Below are positions 1-12,098 of a stretch of 39,078 nt of DNA, piece by piece. The stretch spans positions 1-39,078 of the forward strand of contig JAIBDW010000010.1 in assembly GCA_024686035.1 (NCBI GenBank). Reading direction: 5' to 3'. The first letter of the stretch is position 1. Every line of letters starts with the position of its first letter. The notes under the pieces were generated by a model. The model was not told the origin of the DNA. It saw only the letters and a list, made by a program, of their open reading frames with translations, and ran no database searches. The position numbers and the translations under genes were made by a program. The DNA is from Oceanospirillaceae bacterium. GTDB lineage: Bacteria > Pseudomonadota > Gammaproteobacteria > Pseudomonadales > Balneatricaceae.

Positions 1-1
1 C

Positions 2-133
2 ATCCAGGCAAAGGTTGGCTCTGTTATCGATGGGTGGCGTGTATCTAACATTCACCCGAAAGGGGTGAGCCTTACCCTAGGGCGGCAGCAAACGACGCTT
101 GTACCTACTTGTTTTACAGGAGTTTGTGAATGA
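2..133 (+). CDS. 3' end of a pilus-assembly gene, PilP/HofP-like (partial)
   Basis: An open frame enters from the left edge and stops at TGA 131-133, giving about 43 C-terminal residues. The tail contains VGSVIDGWRV and GVSLTLGRQ, the small beta-strand pattern seen at the C-terminus of periplasmic secretion and pilus clamp proteins (PilP, HofP, GspC HR domain). Its stop overlaps the start of the secretin gene (ATGA), as expected for pilP/hofP preceding pilQ/hofQ. The assignment rests mainly on gene order; the fragment is too short for a firm family call. Confidence 0.5.
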   Translation: MQAKVGSVIDGWRVSNIHPKGVSLTLGRQQTTLVPTCFTGVCE

Positions 134-1338
134 TGAATAAACCAATAATTGTGTTAATTTACATCGGTGTACTTTTGCTATCACCTGTAAGCTTTGCTAA
201 TAGTCACACTAGTAATGCCATGCAAAAGGTTACCATCAATGTACACAAAGTCACCCTAGCAGACGTGCTGTATGAGCTTGCACAAGCGGCGCAAATCAAC
301 TTGGTGCTAAGCCATGATTTAGACTTTAAAATAAGCCTAATGCTACAAGACATCAACCCCTATACAGGACTAACTTTAGTGTGCAATACGGTGGAAATAG
401 ATTGCCAGTTTACCCAAGAGGGTCTTGTAGTGGGGGCCAGGGCCGAAAAGCTAGATACTAAAATATTACCCTTACACACAGTTAAGTTAAAGTATGGCGA
501 TGCAGATAACATATTACAGGCCTTGCAAAGAGCCCCATCTATGCTTTCCTCAAGAGGCCAACTATTAGTTGATAGCCGCAGCCAGCAGGTGTTTATTTAT
601 GACGATGATGCCCACGCTGCTACCTTAGTAAACACCATAAAAGCGTTAGATCAGCCCCTTAAGCAGCTGTTAATACAGGGTAGAATCGTGATTGTAAAAT
701 CTACCTTGGGCAGCTCCCAAGGGCTGGATTTTATTGGAGCTATAGGGCCGCAGGTGGCTGGCAATGACCTAGCCAATCAAGCAACCTTTGGTTTTAATCA
801 GCTAGGAGGCGGATTACAGCTAGGTTTGGTGGGAGCTCATGTGATGTTAAATTTAGAGCTTGCGGCACTTGAAGCCAGTGGTCAAATATTCACCTTGTCC
901 CAGCCACAAATATTGGTGCAAGAGGGTTATGCAGGCAGTATTTATACCGGTCAAGAAGTGCCCTATACAGTCGCCACAGACAATGGGCAGCAACAAGAAT
1001 GGAAGAGCGCGGTGCTAGGGCTCACCGCAACGCCTAGGGTTTTGCCCCAAAATCAGGTGCAGCTAGACTTGCTAGTAGTGCAAGATTCTATCGGGGATTT
1101 ATTGCCCAATGGTCAGCTTGCGCTGAACACTCACAAACTAGAAACGAGGGCAGTGGTGGGCTTGGGGCAAACGCTAGTATTAGGAGGCGCCTTGTATCAA
1201 CAACAACTAGAGCGATTGTTATCTAACCCACAGATTTCAACCCTCCCCTTTGTAGGGCAATGGTTTGAGCAGCAAAAACAAGAGTCTGAGAGGTTTGAAC
1301 TGTTGATTTTTGTCACCCCAAGTATAGTTAACCCTTGA
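130..1338 (+). CDS. pilQ: Type IV pilus / competence secretin, short PilQ-HofQ type
   Basis: Outer-membrane secretin through which a type IV pilus or DNA-uptake pseudopilus passes. A signal peptide (about residues 1-23, ending SFA) is followed by a short secretin N-terminal (STN-like) domain at about 33-100, an N1 ring domain at about 110-178 and the secretin beta-domain to the C-terminus. Recognisable motifs are SQPQILVQEG near 257, TLVLGGAL near 348 and LLIFVTPSIV at the end. At 402 aa it is close to E. coli HofQ and Haemophilus ComE and much shorter than PilQ of Pseudomonas, lacking AMIN peptidoglycan-binding repeats. AGGAG at 118-122 serves ATG 130; a second ATG follows at 133. The start overlaps the upstream stop, so it ends a pilMNOP-like operon. 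The aroK neighbour matches the classical pilQ/hofQ context. Confidence 0.88.
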   Translation: MMNKPIIVLIYIGVLLLSPVSFANSHTSNAMQKVTINVHKVTLADVLYELAQAAQINLVLSHDLDFKISLMLQDINPYTGLTLVCNTVEIDCQFTQEGLVVGARAEKLDTKILPLHTVKLKYGDADNILQALQRAPSMLSSRGQLLVDSRSQQVFIYDDDAHAATLVNTIKALDQPLKQLLIQGRIVIVKSTLGSSQGLDFIGAIGPQVAGNDLANQATFGFNQLGGGLQLGLVGAHVMLNLELAALEASGQIFTLSQPQILVQEGYAGSIYTGQEVPYTVATDNGQQQEWKSAVLGLTATPRVLPQNQVQLDLLVVQDSIGDLLPNGQLALNTHKLETRAVVGLGQTLVLGGALYQQQLERLLSNPQISTLPFVGQWFEQQKQESERFELLIFVTPSIVNP

Positions 1339-1442
1339 TTATGTTAATGTTAGTCCCCATAATTTAGTCAGTCTACCCGGGTTGAGCAATGCGTGCTTAA
1401 TGGTCGGGTTTTGTTGTTGCTGTTCCTAAAAGGAATCTCATT

Positions 1443-1958
1443 GTGAATATATTTTTAATCGGCCCAATGGGTGCTGGTAAAAGCACCATCGGGCGTCAGC
1501 TTGCACGTGAGCTAAAACTAGAGTTTTTAGATACTGATAGAGAGATTGAGGAAAGGTCTGGTGCAGACATTCCTTGGATTTTTGATGTGGAAGGTGAAGC
1601 AGGCTTTCGCAAGCGTGAAGCAAACATTATAACCGAGCTAACCGAACACAGAGATTTGGTGATGGCTACAGGTGGTGGTGCAGTAGAGCTAGCTGAAAAT
1701 CGCCAACATTTATCTGCCCGTGGTACTGTCGTGTATTTGTTTGCCACAGTAGAGCAGCAGCTAGAGCGCACTTCAAAAGATAAAAACCGCCCATTGCTAC
1801 AAAACGAAGACCCAGAGCAAGTATTGCGTGATTTATTTGCCCACAGGCATGCGTTATATGAAGAAACAGCGGATATCCAAGTAGCTACGGGTGCGCAAAA
1901 TCCACGTTTGTTAGTGGCAGAAATTATTAAGCAAATTGAAGCGATTCGCTCCTTGTAG
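1443..1958 (+). CDS. aroK: Shikimate kinase I
   Basis: Phosphorylates shikimate at the 3-hydroxyl with ATP, the fifth step of the chorismate pathway, in the cytoplasm. The P-loop GPMGAGKS lies at residues 7-14. The substrate-binding residues are Asp32 (DTD), Arg56 and Arg58 (FRKRE) and the GGG at 77-79. The lid carries Arg116 (RPLL), and Arg135 of HRHALY closes the adenine site. The 171 aa match the family. The start is GTG 1443, supported by AAAAGGA at 1428-1433, 9 nt upstream. It is followed 72 nt later by aroB, with a strong short hairpin in between. Confidence 0.97.
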   Translation: MNIFLIGPMGAGKSTIGRQLARELKLEFLDTDREIEERSGADIPWIFDVEGEAGFRKREANIITELTEHRDLVMATGGGAVELAENRQHLSARGTVVYLFATVEQQLERTSKDKNRPLLQNEDPEQVLRDLFAHRHALYEETADIQVATGAQNPRLLVAEIIKQIEAIRSL

Positions 1959-1975
1959 ATACAACCACCTAGCAA

Positions 1976-1994
1976 GCCCTGCAACACGCAGGGC
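1976..1994 (+). promoter_or_regulatory. Intercistronic hairpin between aroK and aroB
   Basis: GCCCTGC (1976-1982) and GCAGGGC (1988-1994) form a perfect 7-bp G/C-rich stem with a 5-nt loop, 18 nt after the aroK stop. No T-run follows, so it is not a classical intrinsic terminator. A role in RNA processing or in setting the aroK:aroB ratio is inference only. Confidence 0.45.
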
Positions 1995-2030
1995 AAGCCT
2001 TAGCCAAATACAGAGCCTTCCACTATTACC

Positions 2031-3128
2031 ATGACTAGCATACAACACACCCTAGACGTTGAATTAGGAACGCGCAGCTATCCCATTTATATTGGCAGTG
2101 GTTTGTTACAACAAGCGCAGCTTTTAGGGCAGCATATTACTGGCAAGCAAGTGCTTTTGGTGACTAACAAAACCATAGCGCCATTATATTTACAGACAGT
2201 CATAGATGGCCTAGAAAGCCTGCAGCTAGATGGCTTGCAGATAGATACTCTAGTGCTTGAAGACGGCGAGCAGCACAAGCATCTAGACACGGTAGGTTTG
2301 ATCTTTGATCACCTGCTAGCACAACGACATAACCGCACAACGACCCTTATTGCACTAGGTGGTGGCGTGATTGGTGACATGACAGGTTACGCTGCCGCGG
2401 CGTATCAGCGGGGGGTTAATTTTATCCAAATTCCTACCACCTTATTGTCACAGGTTGATTCTTCTGTGGGCGGTAAAACTGGCGTTAATCACCCTCTTGG
2501 TAAAAACATGATTGGTGCATTTCACCAGCCCCAGTGTGTGATTATAGATACCCAAACTTTAGCCACCTTACCTTCACGTGAGCTATCTGCAGGGCTAGCT
2601 GAAGTGATAAAGTATGGCCTGATAAATGAGCCAGATTTCTTTTCTTGGTTAGAGCAAAATGTCGTGGGGCTGCGTGAGTTAGAGCCGCATCTTATTAGCC
2701 AAGCTATTTATCAATCTTGTTTAAGTAAAGCCAGAATAGTAGCGGCCGATGAGCGTGAGCAAGGCCAGCGAGCCTTGTTAAACTTTGGTCATACCTTTGG
2801 CCATGCGATAGAAACTCAAATGGGTTATGGCAACTGGCTGCACGGCGAAGCAGTAGGCGCTGGCATGGCGATGGCAGCAGACTTATCATTTCGCTTAGGG
2901 TGGATTACCAAGCCACAAGTTCAGCGTATTCAAGATCTGCTAGCAGCTTCTGGACTGCCCCAATGGGGGCCGCAAAACATGCAAGTAGAGGCCTACTTGG
3001 CGCACATGCAGGTAGACAAAAAAGTGACCGATGGCACTATTCGTTTAATACTGCTTCAGCAATTAGGCCATGCCATTGTCACATCAGACTTTGACAACAA
3101 CCTATTGCAGCAAACGCTAGCCGTTTAG
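2031..3128 (+). CDS. aroB: 3-dehydroquinate synthase
   Basis: Converts DAHP to 3-dehydroquinate using NAD+ and a divalent metal, the second step of the shikimate pathway. The NAD-binding loop GGGVIGD is at residues 110-116 and the [12 protein letters not shown] signature at 143-154. The metal ligands are Glu191 (LAEVIKYG), His254 (FGHTFGH) and His271 (LHGEA). The 365 aa match the E. coli enzyme. The ATG at 2031 has no clear Shine-Dalgarno sequence. Pairing with aroK is the standard proteobacterial arrangement, and the AAA/SPOR gene follows after about 10 nt. Confidence 0.97.
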   Translation: MTSIQHTLDVELGTRSYPIYIGSGLLQQAQLLGQHITGKQVLLVTNKTIAPLYLQTVIDGLESLQLDGLQIDTLVLEDGEQHKHLDTVGLIFDHLLAQRHNRTTTLIALGGGVIGDMTGYAAAAYQRGVNFIQIPTTLLSQVDSSVGGKTGVNHPLGKNMIGAFHQPQCVIIDTQTLATLPSRELSAGLAEVIKYGLINEPDFFSWLEQNVVGLRELEPHLISQAIYQSCLSKARIVAADEREQGQRALLNFGHTFGHAIETQMGYGNWLHGEAVGAGMAMAADLSFRLGWITKPQVQRIQDLLAASGLPQWGPQNMQVEAYLAHMQVDKKVTDGTIRLILLQQLGHAIVTSDFDNNLLQQTLAV

Positions 3129-3139
3129 GTGACGTGATT

Positions 3140-4675
3140 GTGAGCCAGTCGCGCAAAAAAGCAACCAATGAGGCGGGTCTTCATGCCGCTTATGTTGCTT
3201 ATGCGCGGCAAGTAGATGAGCAAGAAAACACCCCTCAAGCGCAGCGCTTAACAGCCTTTACATTCCTTACTAGAGCGCTGGATCGCCAGTTAGAAACGTT
3301 GTTGCACTTAAGCCATTTCTCAGATCATTTGGTGCTCATTAGTGCGCCATCAGGGGCGGGTAAAACCACCTTTATCGAACGCTTTTTAAGCGCCACATCT
3401 AGTCAAACATCTACGGTGCACCTAGCATTAACAAAGCCTGTAACAGCCCCCTGGGTGGCGCGTCAGCTCACCCAGAAATTGGCATTGCCAGTGCAGGAAG
3501 ATGCTGGTTTAGAAGGCAATGTTTTGTCGATACAAGCATTAGTGCAAGAGCTAACAGTGCAAAAACAAGTGCTGTTAATTGTAGTCGATAATGCCCATTG
3601 GCTAGATGAAGATGCGCTGGACTTATTGGCCAACACCTTGGCAGGTAGCAAACACATAGATGCTCGCCCTCACCTGATTCTATGTGCTGATCACACGATG
3701 GTCCACAGGATTGAAACGCCAGCATATGAACAGCTTAGGCAAGAGCGTTTTTATCATTTGAAGCTTGCACCATTTTCGCAAGAAGAAAGTGCTGATTACC
3801 TGCGCCAAAGGTTGCAGCTCATTGGCTTAAATCAGGGCCTTGCGCCTATTCAGTTGTTGCAGTTGCATCAATTGGCCAAAGGCAACCCTGGCTACCTAAA
3901 TATGTTGGCCAATAAAGCCTTGAATAAAGGGGGGTTTGTGCAGCAACAAGGCCTGCCGTGGCTGCATATATTAGCCACTGCCTTGGTGGTGGTGATCTTG
4001 GCGAGCATTTGGCTGACCAATCAATACTCGGCTGGCTCCTTTAAAGAACTTTCAGCCTACGTCAGCGGTTTCAAAAGTGTCTCTTCAGGCGTCTCGTCAA
4101 ACACCTCCCCAAGCACAAGTGCCGCTTTTTCGGAGCCTGTTGACACAGTAGCGCAGCCTGCCCAAGCTATAGACCCACTTGCGTTATACCCCTTGTCTAC
4201 CCAACCCATACCCAAGCCTTTGCCACCCCTGGAGCCTATTGAGCTTTCACCTGCGCCTAACAACGTGTCTCTTGAGCCTAAGCTTGCGCCTAAGCTGACT
4301 CCAGCAAGCGCAGAGCAAATAGCCAAGCTTTGGCCACAAGCTACGGCCATTACTAAACAGCCTTATCACTACCAAGCTATTTTAGAATTACCCAGTGGCC
4401 ATTTTAGTTTACAGATTCTGGGTGCTCGGTTAGAAGCGACGCTTGAAGCCTTTGTGGCTAAAAACACCATCACCCAGCCCCATTTTGTCTTACAACTAGT
4501 TCGTGGTGGGCAGCCTTGGTATATGTTACTCGTAGGTGACTATGCCAGTGCCAGTGACGCCATGAATGCTGTCTCATCATTGCCTACCGCTTTGCAAAAC
4601 CAGCAACCTTGGCCGCGGCCCGTGTCAAGGATTCAGCAACAGATTCGTAATAAATTCAACACAAGTGGTGAATAA
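3140..4675 (+). CDS. AAA+ ATPase with C-terminal SPOR domain, DamX-like
   Basis: Probable inner-membrane cell-division protein that binds septal peptidoglycan. The N-terminal half is an ExeA/GspA-like AAA ATPase, with Walker A APSGAGKTT at about 69-77 and Walker B LLIVVDN at about 144-151. A single membrane helix (LATALVVVILASIWL) lies near 278-295. A long Pro/Ser-rich periplasmic linker leads to a SPOR domain over the last 95 or so residues (FSLQILGA, WYMLLVGDY). I prefer GTG 3140 over GTG 3134, since AGGTG at 3127-3131 is 8 nt from 3140 but only 2 nt from 3134. E. coli DamX sits in the same place after aroB but lacks the ATPase, so this is the longer Pseudomonas-type architecture. ATPase plus SPOR suggests energy-dependent assembly at the division site; the exact function is unproven. 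Confidence 0.87.
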   Translation: MSQSRKKATNEAGLHAAYVAYARQVDEQENTPQAQRLTAFTFLTRALDRQLETLLHLSHFSDHLVLISAPSGAGKTTFIERFLSATSSQTSTVHLALTKPVTAPWVARQLTQKLALPVQEDAGLEGNVLSIQALVQELTVQKQVLLIVVDNAHWLDEDALDLLANTLAGSKHIDARPHLILCADHTMVHRIETPAYEQLRQERFYHLKLAPFSQEESADYLRQRLQLIGLNQGLAPIQLLQLHQLAKGNPGYLNMLANKALNKGGFVQQQGLPWLHILATALVVVILASIWLTNQYSAGSFKELSAYVSGFKSVSSGVSSNTSPSTSAAFSEPVDTVAQPAQAIDPLALYPLSTQPIPKPLPPLEPIELSPAPNNVSLEPKLAPKLTPASAEQIAKLWPQATAITKQPYHYQAILELPSGHFSLQILGARLEATLEAFVAKNTITQPHFVLQLVRGGQPWYMLLVGDYASASDAMNAVSSLPTALQNQQPWPRPVSRIQQQIRNKFNTSGE

Positions 4676-4782
4676 CTTTTACAAATGCAGCGAACGTCGC
4701 CAATTGTGCCGCTATTCTCCCTACTTATGCCTCGAATAGATTGTCTGTAAACGTGTTCTCATGTAGTATATTCATCCATTTG

Positions 4783-4815
4783 TTGATTCAATAAACTTAT
4801 AAGCTCTTATAAGAG
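4783..4815 (+). promoter_or_regulatory. Tandem CTTATAAG repeats, probable gltB promoter/operator
   Basis: CTTATAAG occurs at 4796-4803 and again at 4806-4813, exactly one helical turn apart. The second copy is part of a perfect 12-bp palindrome CTCTTATAAGAG (4804-4815). TTGATT at 4783-4788 could be a -35 box with the TTATAA at 4807-4812 as -10 (18-bp spacer). The site lies in the 254-bp gap upstream of gltB. Nothing else stands out in that gap. Confidence 0.4.
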
Positions 4816-4929
4816 TTTCTAATTAAAGCAAGTGTCTGCCGATCCTTGTTTCTTGCAACAGCGATCCATGCAGTACTTGTTAACACCCGTGGCGGCACAT
4901 AGCCCCCCTGATTAGCGAGAGAGACGCCG

Positions 4930-7900
4930 ATGAACGCTGGCTTTTTTAACCCCAAAGAATTTAAAGACAACTGTGGTTTTGGACTTATTGCCCATATGCA
5001 CGGTGATCCTAGCCATGATCTATTGCAAAAAGCGATAGAATCCCTTGCTTGTATGACCCACCGTGGTGGTATAGCTGCCGATGGTAAAACCGGCGATGGC
5101 TGTGGTTTATTGCTACAAATGCCAGACGACTTTATGCGTCGTGTTGCCCAAGATAACTTTTCACAAGAGCTTACAGAGTCATATGGCGTGGGTATGGTGT
5201 TTTTGTCTCAAAATGAAGACAAAGCCGCTCATTCACGTAACGTCTTAAATCAAGCTTTAGAAGACAATGGCTTAGAAGTAGTGGGCTGGCGTGAAGTGCC
5301 CGTAGACCCCGCATGTCTTGGCCCTATCGGAGCTGATTGCCAGCCACGTATAGAGCAAGTGTTTGTAAACAGCCCAGGCCTTCGCGGCGAAGTGCTAGAG
5401 GCCCGCTTACTGGTGGCGCGTAAAACCACCATGTATGCACTAATTGCAGATGAAGAATTCTACGTGTGTAGCTTGTCTCATCGTGTGTTGTCCTATAAAG
5501 GCTTAATGATGCCAGTAGATCTGCCGGTGTTTTATAAAGACTTGGGCGACCCCGCCTTAAAAACGGCCATCTGTACCTTCCATCAGCGTTTTTCTACCAA
5601 CACATTACCTCGTTGGCCGTTGGCGCAGCCTTTTCGCTTTTTAGCCCACAATGGTGAGATCAACACGATTGAAGGCAACCGCAACTGGGCTAAAGCTCGC
5701 CAAAATGTATTAGCCACACCACTTATTCCCGAGCTACAAGAGCTTGAAGGCGTGGTGAATACCACAGGTTCAGACTCATCCAGCATGGATAACATGATTG
5801 AGCTGATGGTGCTAGGTGGCATGGATGTGTTCCGTGCTTTGCGCTTGATTATGCCCCCAGCATGGCAAAATGATGAGCTAATGGATCCAGAGCTACGTGC
5901 CTTTTACGAATACAACTCCATGCACATGGAAGCGTGGGACGGCCCAGCAGGCATGGTATTAAACACCGGACGCTATGCGGTATGTTTGTTGGATCGCAAC
6001 GGTTTGCGCCCTTCACGTTGGGTAATGACTAAAGATGATTATCTAGTGACGGCCTCTGAAATTGGCACCTTTGAATACGACCCATTAGATGTTGTTGCTA
6101 AAGGCCGTGTAGGCCCTGGGCAAATTTTGGCGGTAGATACCCATACTGGCGAAATCATGCACACTAAAGACATCGACGACCGCCTTAAGGCTTCTCAGCC
6201 TTATAAAAAGTGGTTGCGCAAGTCTGCCATTCGCCTTGAAGGCACCTTAGATGAAGAGCAGTGCTTTGATGATTTCACACGTGGTGAATTAAAGCAGCAC
6301 ATGAAAATGCATCAGGTGACGTTCGAAGAGCGAGATCAGGTGATTCGTCCGTTAGCAGAAACGGGCCAAGAAGCGGTAGGCTCTATGGGTGATGATACCC
6401 CCATGGCCGTGTTATCTAATCGTGTGCGATCTGTGTATGAATACTTTCGCCAGCAATTTGCACAGGTGACCAACCCACCTATCGATCCACTGCGTGAAGC
6501 GGTAGTGATGTCGCTAGAAACCTGTTTAGGTAAAGAGCGCAACATCTTCCAAGAAGGCCCAGAGCTTGCAAAGCGCATTGTGCTAGGCTCACCCATCTTG
6601 TCGGCCAGTAAATATACAGACTTATTACACATGAATGTACCTGGGTTTAAGGTGCAAATCATCAGCCTAAACTATGACAGTGAAGTCGGCTTAGAGGCTT
6701 CTATTAAAGCCGTTTGCCAGCAAGCAGAAGAAGCAGTGCGAAGCCGTGTAGGTATTGTGATACTTAGTGACCGTGACATTGAAAAGGGCAAGTTGCCTAT
6801 TCCAGCGTGTATGGCCACAGGTGCAGTGCACCATCACCTCACCAATGCGGGCTTACGTTGTGATGCCAACATTGTAGTGGACACAGGCAGTGCGCGAGAC
6901 TCTCATCACTTTGCCGTGCTGATCGGTTTTGGTGCCACAGCCGTTTACCCATACCTTAGTTACCGAGTGATCAATGACATGGTGGCATCGGGTGAAATTG
7001 TTGGCAACCCCATTGATTGCCATAAGTCTTACCGTAAAGGCATCAATAAAGGCCTGCTTAAAATCATGTCTAAGATGGGTATCTCTACTATTGCCTCTTA
7101 TCGTGGTGCGCAATTGTTTGAAGCCATCGGCATTAGTAGCCCGGTGATAAAGCTTTGTTTTCGTGGTGTGGCTAGTCGTATTCAAGGCGCAAAATTTGCT
7201 GATTTCCAGTCAGACCAGCAAGCACTTGCTATAGAAGCTTGGATTGATCGTAAGCCTATCCAGCAAGGTGGCCTACTCAAATATATCCATGGCGGTGAAT
7301 ACCATGCCTACAACCCAGACATCGTCACTACAGTGCAAACTGCCGTGCAAACGGGTGATTATGGGGTGTACAAAAAATACGCTAAGTTGGTGAATGAACG
7401 CGGTGTAGCCTCACTTCGTGACTTACTTAAGCTTAAGCCAGCTGATGCGATTGATATCAGCGAAGTGGAGCCTTTAAGCGAAATCTTTAAACGCTTTGAT
7501 AGTGCGGCCATGTCTTTAGGAGCACTATCTCCAGAAGCTCACGAATCTTTGGCTGTGGCCATGAACGAGCTAGGTGGCCGCTCTAACTCTGGTGAAGGTG
7601 GTGAAGACCCAGCACGATATGGCACCAACAAACGCTCTAAAATTAAGCAAATCGCCTCAGGCCGTTTTGGTGTAACACCTGCCTACTTAGCAAGTGCAGA
7701 AGTGTTACAAATAAAAGTGGCTCAAGGGGCCAAACCAGGTGAAGGTGGTCAGCTACCTGGGGGCAAGGTGAACGACTTGATCGCGACCTTGCGCTACTCT
7801 GTGCCGGGTGTGACTTTAATTTCACCACCGCCACACCACGATATTTACTCTATCGAAGATTTGGCTCAGCTTATTTTTGACTTAAAACAAGTGAACCCAG

Positions 7901-9372
7901 AAGCACTAGTGTCGGTGAAACTTGTGTCACGACCAGGTGTGGGCACGATAGCTGCAGGTGTAGCTAAAGCTTACGCAGACCTTATTACCATCTCTGGTAA
8001 CGACGGCGGCACAGCAGCTAGCCCACTGACTTCTATTCGTTATGCAGGCTCTCCATGGGAGCTTGGCCTTGCTGATGCCCATCAGTCTTTGCGCGGCAAC
8101 GGCCTACGTGGCAATGTGCGAGTGCAAACAGATGGAGGCCTTAAAACAGGCTTAGACGTAGTAAAAGCGGCCCTTTTAGGTGCAGAAAGCTTTGGCTTTG
8201 GCACCTTGCCCATGGTGGCATTAGGCTGTAAATACCTACGTATTTGCCACCTAAATAACTGCGCCACAGGCGTAGCGACACAAAATGAACAACTAAGAGA
8301 CCATCACTTTCGCGGCACTGTAGAAATGGTAAAACATCTATTTACCTTTATTGCTGAAGAAACCCGTGAAGTAATGGCGCAGCTAGGCGTGCGCAGCATT
8401 GAAGAGCTGGTAGGCCGCACAGACTTACTAGAGATCAGTGCTGGGCTTACACCCAGACAAGGCAATTTAGACCTATCGCCTTTGTTAAGCCAAGACGGCA
8501 TTGACCCAAGCGAGCCAAATACGTGTCAGGTCTCTAGCAACCCACCATATGATCCTGGTGCTATGAGCCAAACCATGTTGGATGAAATGGCAGATGCCAT
8601 CACCCATTCTACAGGTGGTGACTTTAGCTTTAATATTACCAACTGTGACCGCTCTGTAGGTGCCAGAATATCTGGCGCTATAGCTAAAGTGCACGGTAAT
8701 AATGGCATGTCTGGGCATCCACTAGAAGTGCACCTAAAAGGTATTGCAGGCTTAAGCTTTGGTGTGTGGAACGCTGGTGGTTTAAACATGTACTTAGAAG
8801 GTGATGCTAACGATTACGTAGGTAAGGGCATGGCAGGAGGTAAGCTGGTTTTATTTCCACCCAAAGGCTCTACCTTTAAGTCCAACATTACCTCCATCAT
8901 GGGTAACACCTGTTTATATGGTGCAACAGGCGGTAGCGTAATGGCAGCAGGCTGTGCTGGAGAGCGCTTTGCAGTGCGTAACTCTGGAGCTCATGCTGTT
9001 ATTGAAGGCGCAGGCGATCATTGTTGTGAATATATGACCGGTGGCGTGGTGACTGTGCTTGGTGAAACAGGCTATAACTTTGGTGCAGGTATGACTGGTG
9101 GTTTTGCATTCGTATTGGATGTAGATCGCACCTTTGTAGATAAATACAACAGCGAATTGGTGGAACTTCACCGCATTCGTGGCGAGCACATGGAAGAATA
9201 TCGCAGCTATTTGCGCTCTATCTTACATGACTTCCATGCAGCAACGGGTAGTAGTTGGGGCAAGGAACTAAGTCGTCATTTTGAAGATTACATCAGTAAG
9301 TTCTGGTTAGTTAAGCCCAAGGCTGCAAATTTGCAGCAACTGATGGCTAACACCCGCACTAAAACTGAATAA
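4930..9372 (+). CDS. gltB: Glutamate synthase (NADPH), large subunit
   Basis: Catalyses glutamine-dependent amination of 2-oxoglutarate to two glutamates (GOGAT) with GltD. The class-II amidotransferase nucleophile is Cys15 in NCGFGLIAH, so a 14-residue propeptide is removed during maturation. The order is the amidotransferase domain to about 440, the central domain to about 780, the FMN-binding synthase domain ([10 protein letters not shown] near 862; NSGEGGEDP near 887) and the GXGXG beta-helix after about 1240. The [3Fe-4S] cysteines are Cys1100, Cys1106 and Cys1111 ([13 protein letters not shown]). The 1480 aa are the usual length. gltD follows 41 nt downstream, so the two form the standard operon, with the promoter probably in the preceding 254-bp gap. 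Confidence 0.98.
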   Translation: MNAGFFNPKEFKDNCGFGLIAHMHGDPSHDLLQKAIESLACMTHRGGIAADGKTGDGCGLLLQMPDDFMRRVAQDNFSQELTESYGVGMVFLSQNEDKAAHSRNVLNQALEDNGLEVVGWREVPVDPACLGPIGADCQPRIEQVFVNSPGLRGEVLEARLLVARKTTMYALIADEEFYVCSLSHRVLSYKGLMMPVDLPVFYKDLGDPALKTAICTFHQRFSTNTLPRWPLAQPFRFLAHNGEINTIEGNRNWAKARQNVLATPLIPELQELEGVVNTTGSDSSSMDNMIELMVLGGMDVFRALRLIMPPAWQNDELMDPELRAFYEYNSMHMEAWDGPAGMVLNTGRYAVCLLDRNGLRPSRWVMTKDDYLVTASEIGTFEYDPLDVVAKGRVGPGQILAVDTHTGEIMHTKDIDDRLKASQPYKKWLRKSAIRLEGTLDEEQCFDDFTRGELKQHMKMHQVTFEERDQVIRPLAETGQEAVGSMGDDTPMAVLSNRVRSVYEYFRQQFAQVTNPPIDPLREAVVMSLETCLGKERNIFQEGPELAKRIVLGSPILSASKYTDLLHMNVPGFKVQIISLNYDSEVGLEASIKAVCQQAEEAVRSRVGIVILSDRDIEKGKLPIPACMATGAVHHHLTNAGLRCDANIVVDTGSARDSHHFAVLIGFGATAVYPYLSYRVINDMVASGEIVGNPIDCHKSYRKGINKGLLKIMSKMGISTIASYRGAQLFEAIGISSPVIKLCFRGVASRIQGAKFADFQSDQQALAIEAWIDRKPIQQGGLLKYIHGGEYHAYNPDIVTTVQTAVQTGDYGVYKKYAKLVNERGVASLRDLLKLKPADAIDISEVEPLSEIFKRFDSAAMSLGALSPEAHESLAVAMNELGGRSNSGEGGEDPARYGTNKRSKIKQIASGRFGVTPAYLASAEVLQIKVAQGAKPGEGGQLPGGKVNDLIATLRYSVPGVTLISPPPHHDIYSIEDLAQLIFDLKQVNPEALVSVKLVSRPGVGTIAAGVAKAYADLITISGNDGGTAASPLTSIRYAGSPWELGLADAHQSLRGNGLRGNVRVQTDGGLKTGLDVVKAALLGAESFGFGTLPMVALGCKYLRICHLNNCATGVATQNEQLRDHHFRGTVEMVKHLFTFIAEETREVMAQLGVRSIEELVGRTDLLEISAGLTPRQGNLDLSPLLSQDGIDPSEPNTCQVSSNPPYDPGAMSQTMLDEMADAITHSTGGDFSFNITNCDRSVGARISGAIAKVHGNNGMSGHPLEVHLKGIAGLSFGVWNAGGLNMYLEGDANDYVGKGMAGGKLVLFPPKGSTFKSNITSIMGNTCLYGATGGSVMAAGCAGERFAVRNSGAHAVIEGAGDHCCEYMTGGVVTVLGETGYNFGAGMTGGFAFVLDVDRTFVDKYNSELVELHRIRGEHMEEYRSYLRSILHDFHAATGSSWGKELSRHFEDYISKFWLVKPKAANLQQLMANTRTKTE

Positions 9373-9398
9373 ATCGACATTTAAAAAATATATTATAG

Positions 9399-10850
<1,452 letters not shown>

Positions 10851-10881
10851 GCTTGTAAGCAAATTGTAAAAGCCATGCAAA

Positions 10882-10946
10882 ATCACCTTTAGATCACCTG
10901 TATACTTGCCACATTCCGTGACAATTACACAGGTGATCTATATCAT
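10882..10946 (+). promoter_or_regulatory. hemE promoter with flanking 12-bp inverted repeat
   Basis: TAGATCACCTGT (10890-10901) and ACAGGTGATCTA (10929-10940) are perfect inverted repeats separated by 27 nt. A further direct copy of the ATCACCT core lies at 10882-10888. A candidate promoter GTGACA (10918-10923), 17 nt, TATCAT (10941-10946) places one arm in the -35/-10 spacer and the other just upstream of -35, as for a repressor operator. No T-run follows, so a terminator for gltBD is less likely. Confidence 0.5.
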
Positions 10947-10988
10947 TAGCACCCATATTTAATATATTCAAAAAGGCTAATTGCCCCC

Positions 10989-12062
10989 ATGACTGCATCC
11001 AAACCTGTATTGAAAAACGACCGCTTCTTACGTGCTCTTATGGGCCAGCCTGTAGATGTCACTCCAGTATGGATGATGCGCCAAGCGGGTCGTTATTTGC
11101 CAGAATATCGTGCATCTAGGGCAGTGGCAGGCGACTTTTTGAGCCTATGCAAAAATGCAGATTTTGCCTGTGAAGTGACCTTGCAGCCTTTGCGTAGATA
11201 CGACTTAGACGCGGCTATCTTGTTTTCAGACATACTCACAGTGCCAGACGCTATGGGCCTAGGGCTATATTTTGAAGCAGGTGAAGGCCCTAAATTTGAA
11301 AAGCCAGTACGCACAGAAGCTGATGTTGCAGCACTAAAAGTGCCCAACATGGATGCAGATTTGGGCTACGTGATGAATGCGGTAAGCACCATTCGTGGCG
11401 CCTTATCGGGCGATGTGCCACTGATTGGCTTTTCGGGTAGCCCATGGACACTAGCGACCTACATGATTGAAGGCGGCTCTAGTAAAGACTTTCGCCATAT
11501 CAAAGGCATGATGTATAAAAGCCCAGAGCTATTACACCAAGTATTAAGCGTGCTGGCAGACTCGGTGATTGGTTATTTAAATGCCCAAATTGCAGCAGGC
11601 GCACAAGCGGTGCAAATCTTTGATACATGGGGTGGCATTTTAAGTGGCCCTTGCTACCAGGCATTTTCTCTAGATTACATGCAGCGCATTGTGAATGGCC
11701 TTACTCGCGAATCTGAAGGCCGGCCAGTGCCAGTGATCTTGTTCACCAAAAATGGTGGACAGTGGTTGGAAGCAATGGCAGCAACAGGAGCTGACGCACT
11801 AGGTTTGGATTGGACCATAGAAGCCAGTGAAGCACGAGATCGCGTAGGTGACCAAGTAGCACTGCAAGGCAACATGGACCCATGTGTACTATATGCTGAT
11901 GCACCGACTATACAGGCAGAAGTAGGCCGTATATTGGCAGACTTTGGCAAAAACGATGGCCATGTCTTTAACCTAGGCCACGGTATTCATCAGTTTGTAG
12001 ACCCAGAAAGTGCCAAAGTATTTGTAGATGCTGTGCACGACCAAAGTGGACAGTATCACTAA
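10989..12062 (+). CDS. hemE: Uroporphyrinogen decarboxylase
   Basis: Removes four acetate carboxyls from uroporphyrinogen III to give coproporphyrinogen III in haem synthesis; soluble, cofactor-free enzyme. The signature [16 protein letters not shown] at residues 26-41 supplies the Arg residues that bind substrate carboxylates. FSDILT contains the conserved Asp81. [17 protein letters not shown] and [11 protein letters not shown] are also family signatures. The 357 aa are full length. The Shine-Dalgarno sequence is weak (AAGG about 12 nt upstream). It has its own promoter region after gltD and is unlinked from hemCDXY at 19-23 kb. Confidence 0.97.
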   Translation: MTASKPVLKNDRFLRALMGQPVDVTPVWMMRQAGRYLPEYRASRAVAGDFLSLCKNADFACEVTLQPLRRYDLDAAILFSDILTVPDAMGLGLYFEAGEGPKFEKPVRTEADVAALKVPNMDADLGYVMNAVSTIRGALSGDVPLIGFSGSPWTLATYMIEGGSSKDFRHIKGMMYKSPELLHQVLSVLADSVIGYLNAQIAAGAQAVQIFDTWGGILSGPCYQAFSLDYMQRIVNGLTRESEGRPVPVILFTKNGGQWLEAMAATGADALGLDWTIEASEARDRVGDQVALQGNMDPCVLYADAPTIQAEVGRILADFGKNDGHVFNLGHGIHQFVDPESAKVFVDAVHDQSGQYH

Positions 12063-12098
12063 GGGCAACAACGCTAAACATAACCTTTAGGAGCGCAC

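Noticed and set aside
1496-1996. Long minus-strand open frame opposite aroK, and similar frames opposite gltB, rho and ubiD
   Set aside because: They mirror strongly conserved plus-strand genes, have Ser/Arg/Cys-rich translations with no family pattern and no ribosome sites.
10890-10940. Intrinsic terminator for gltBD formed by the 12-bp inverted repeat
   Set aside because: The 27-nt loop and lack of a following T-run argue against it, and the promoter geometry fits an operator better.
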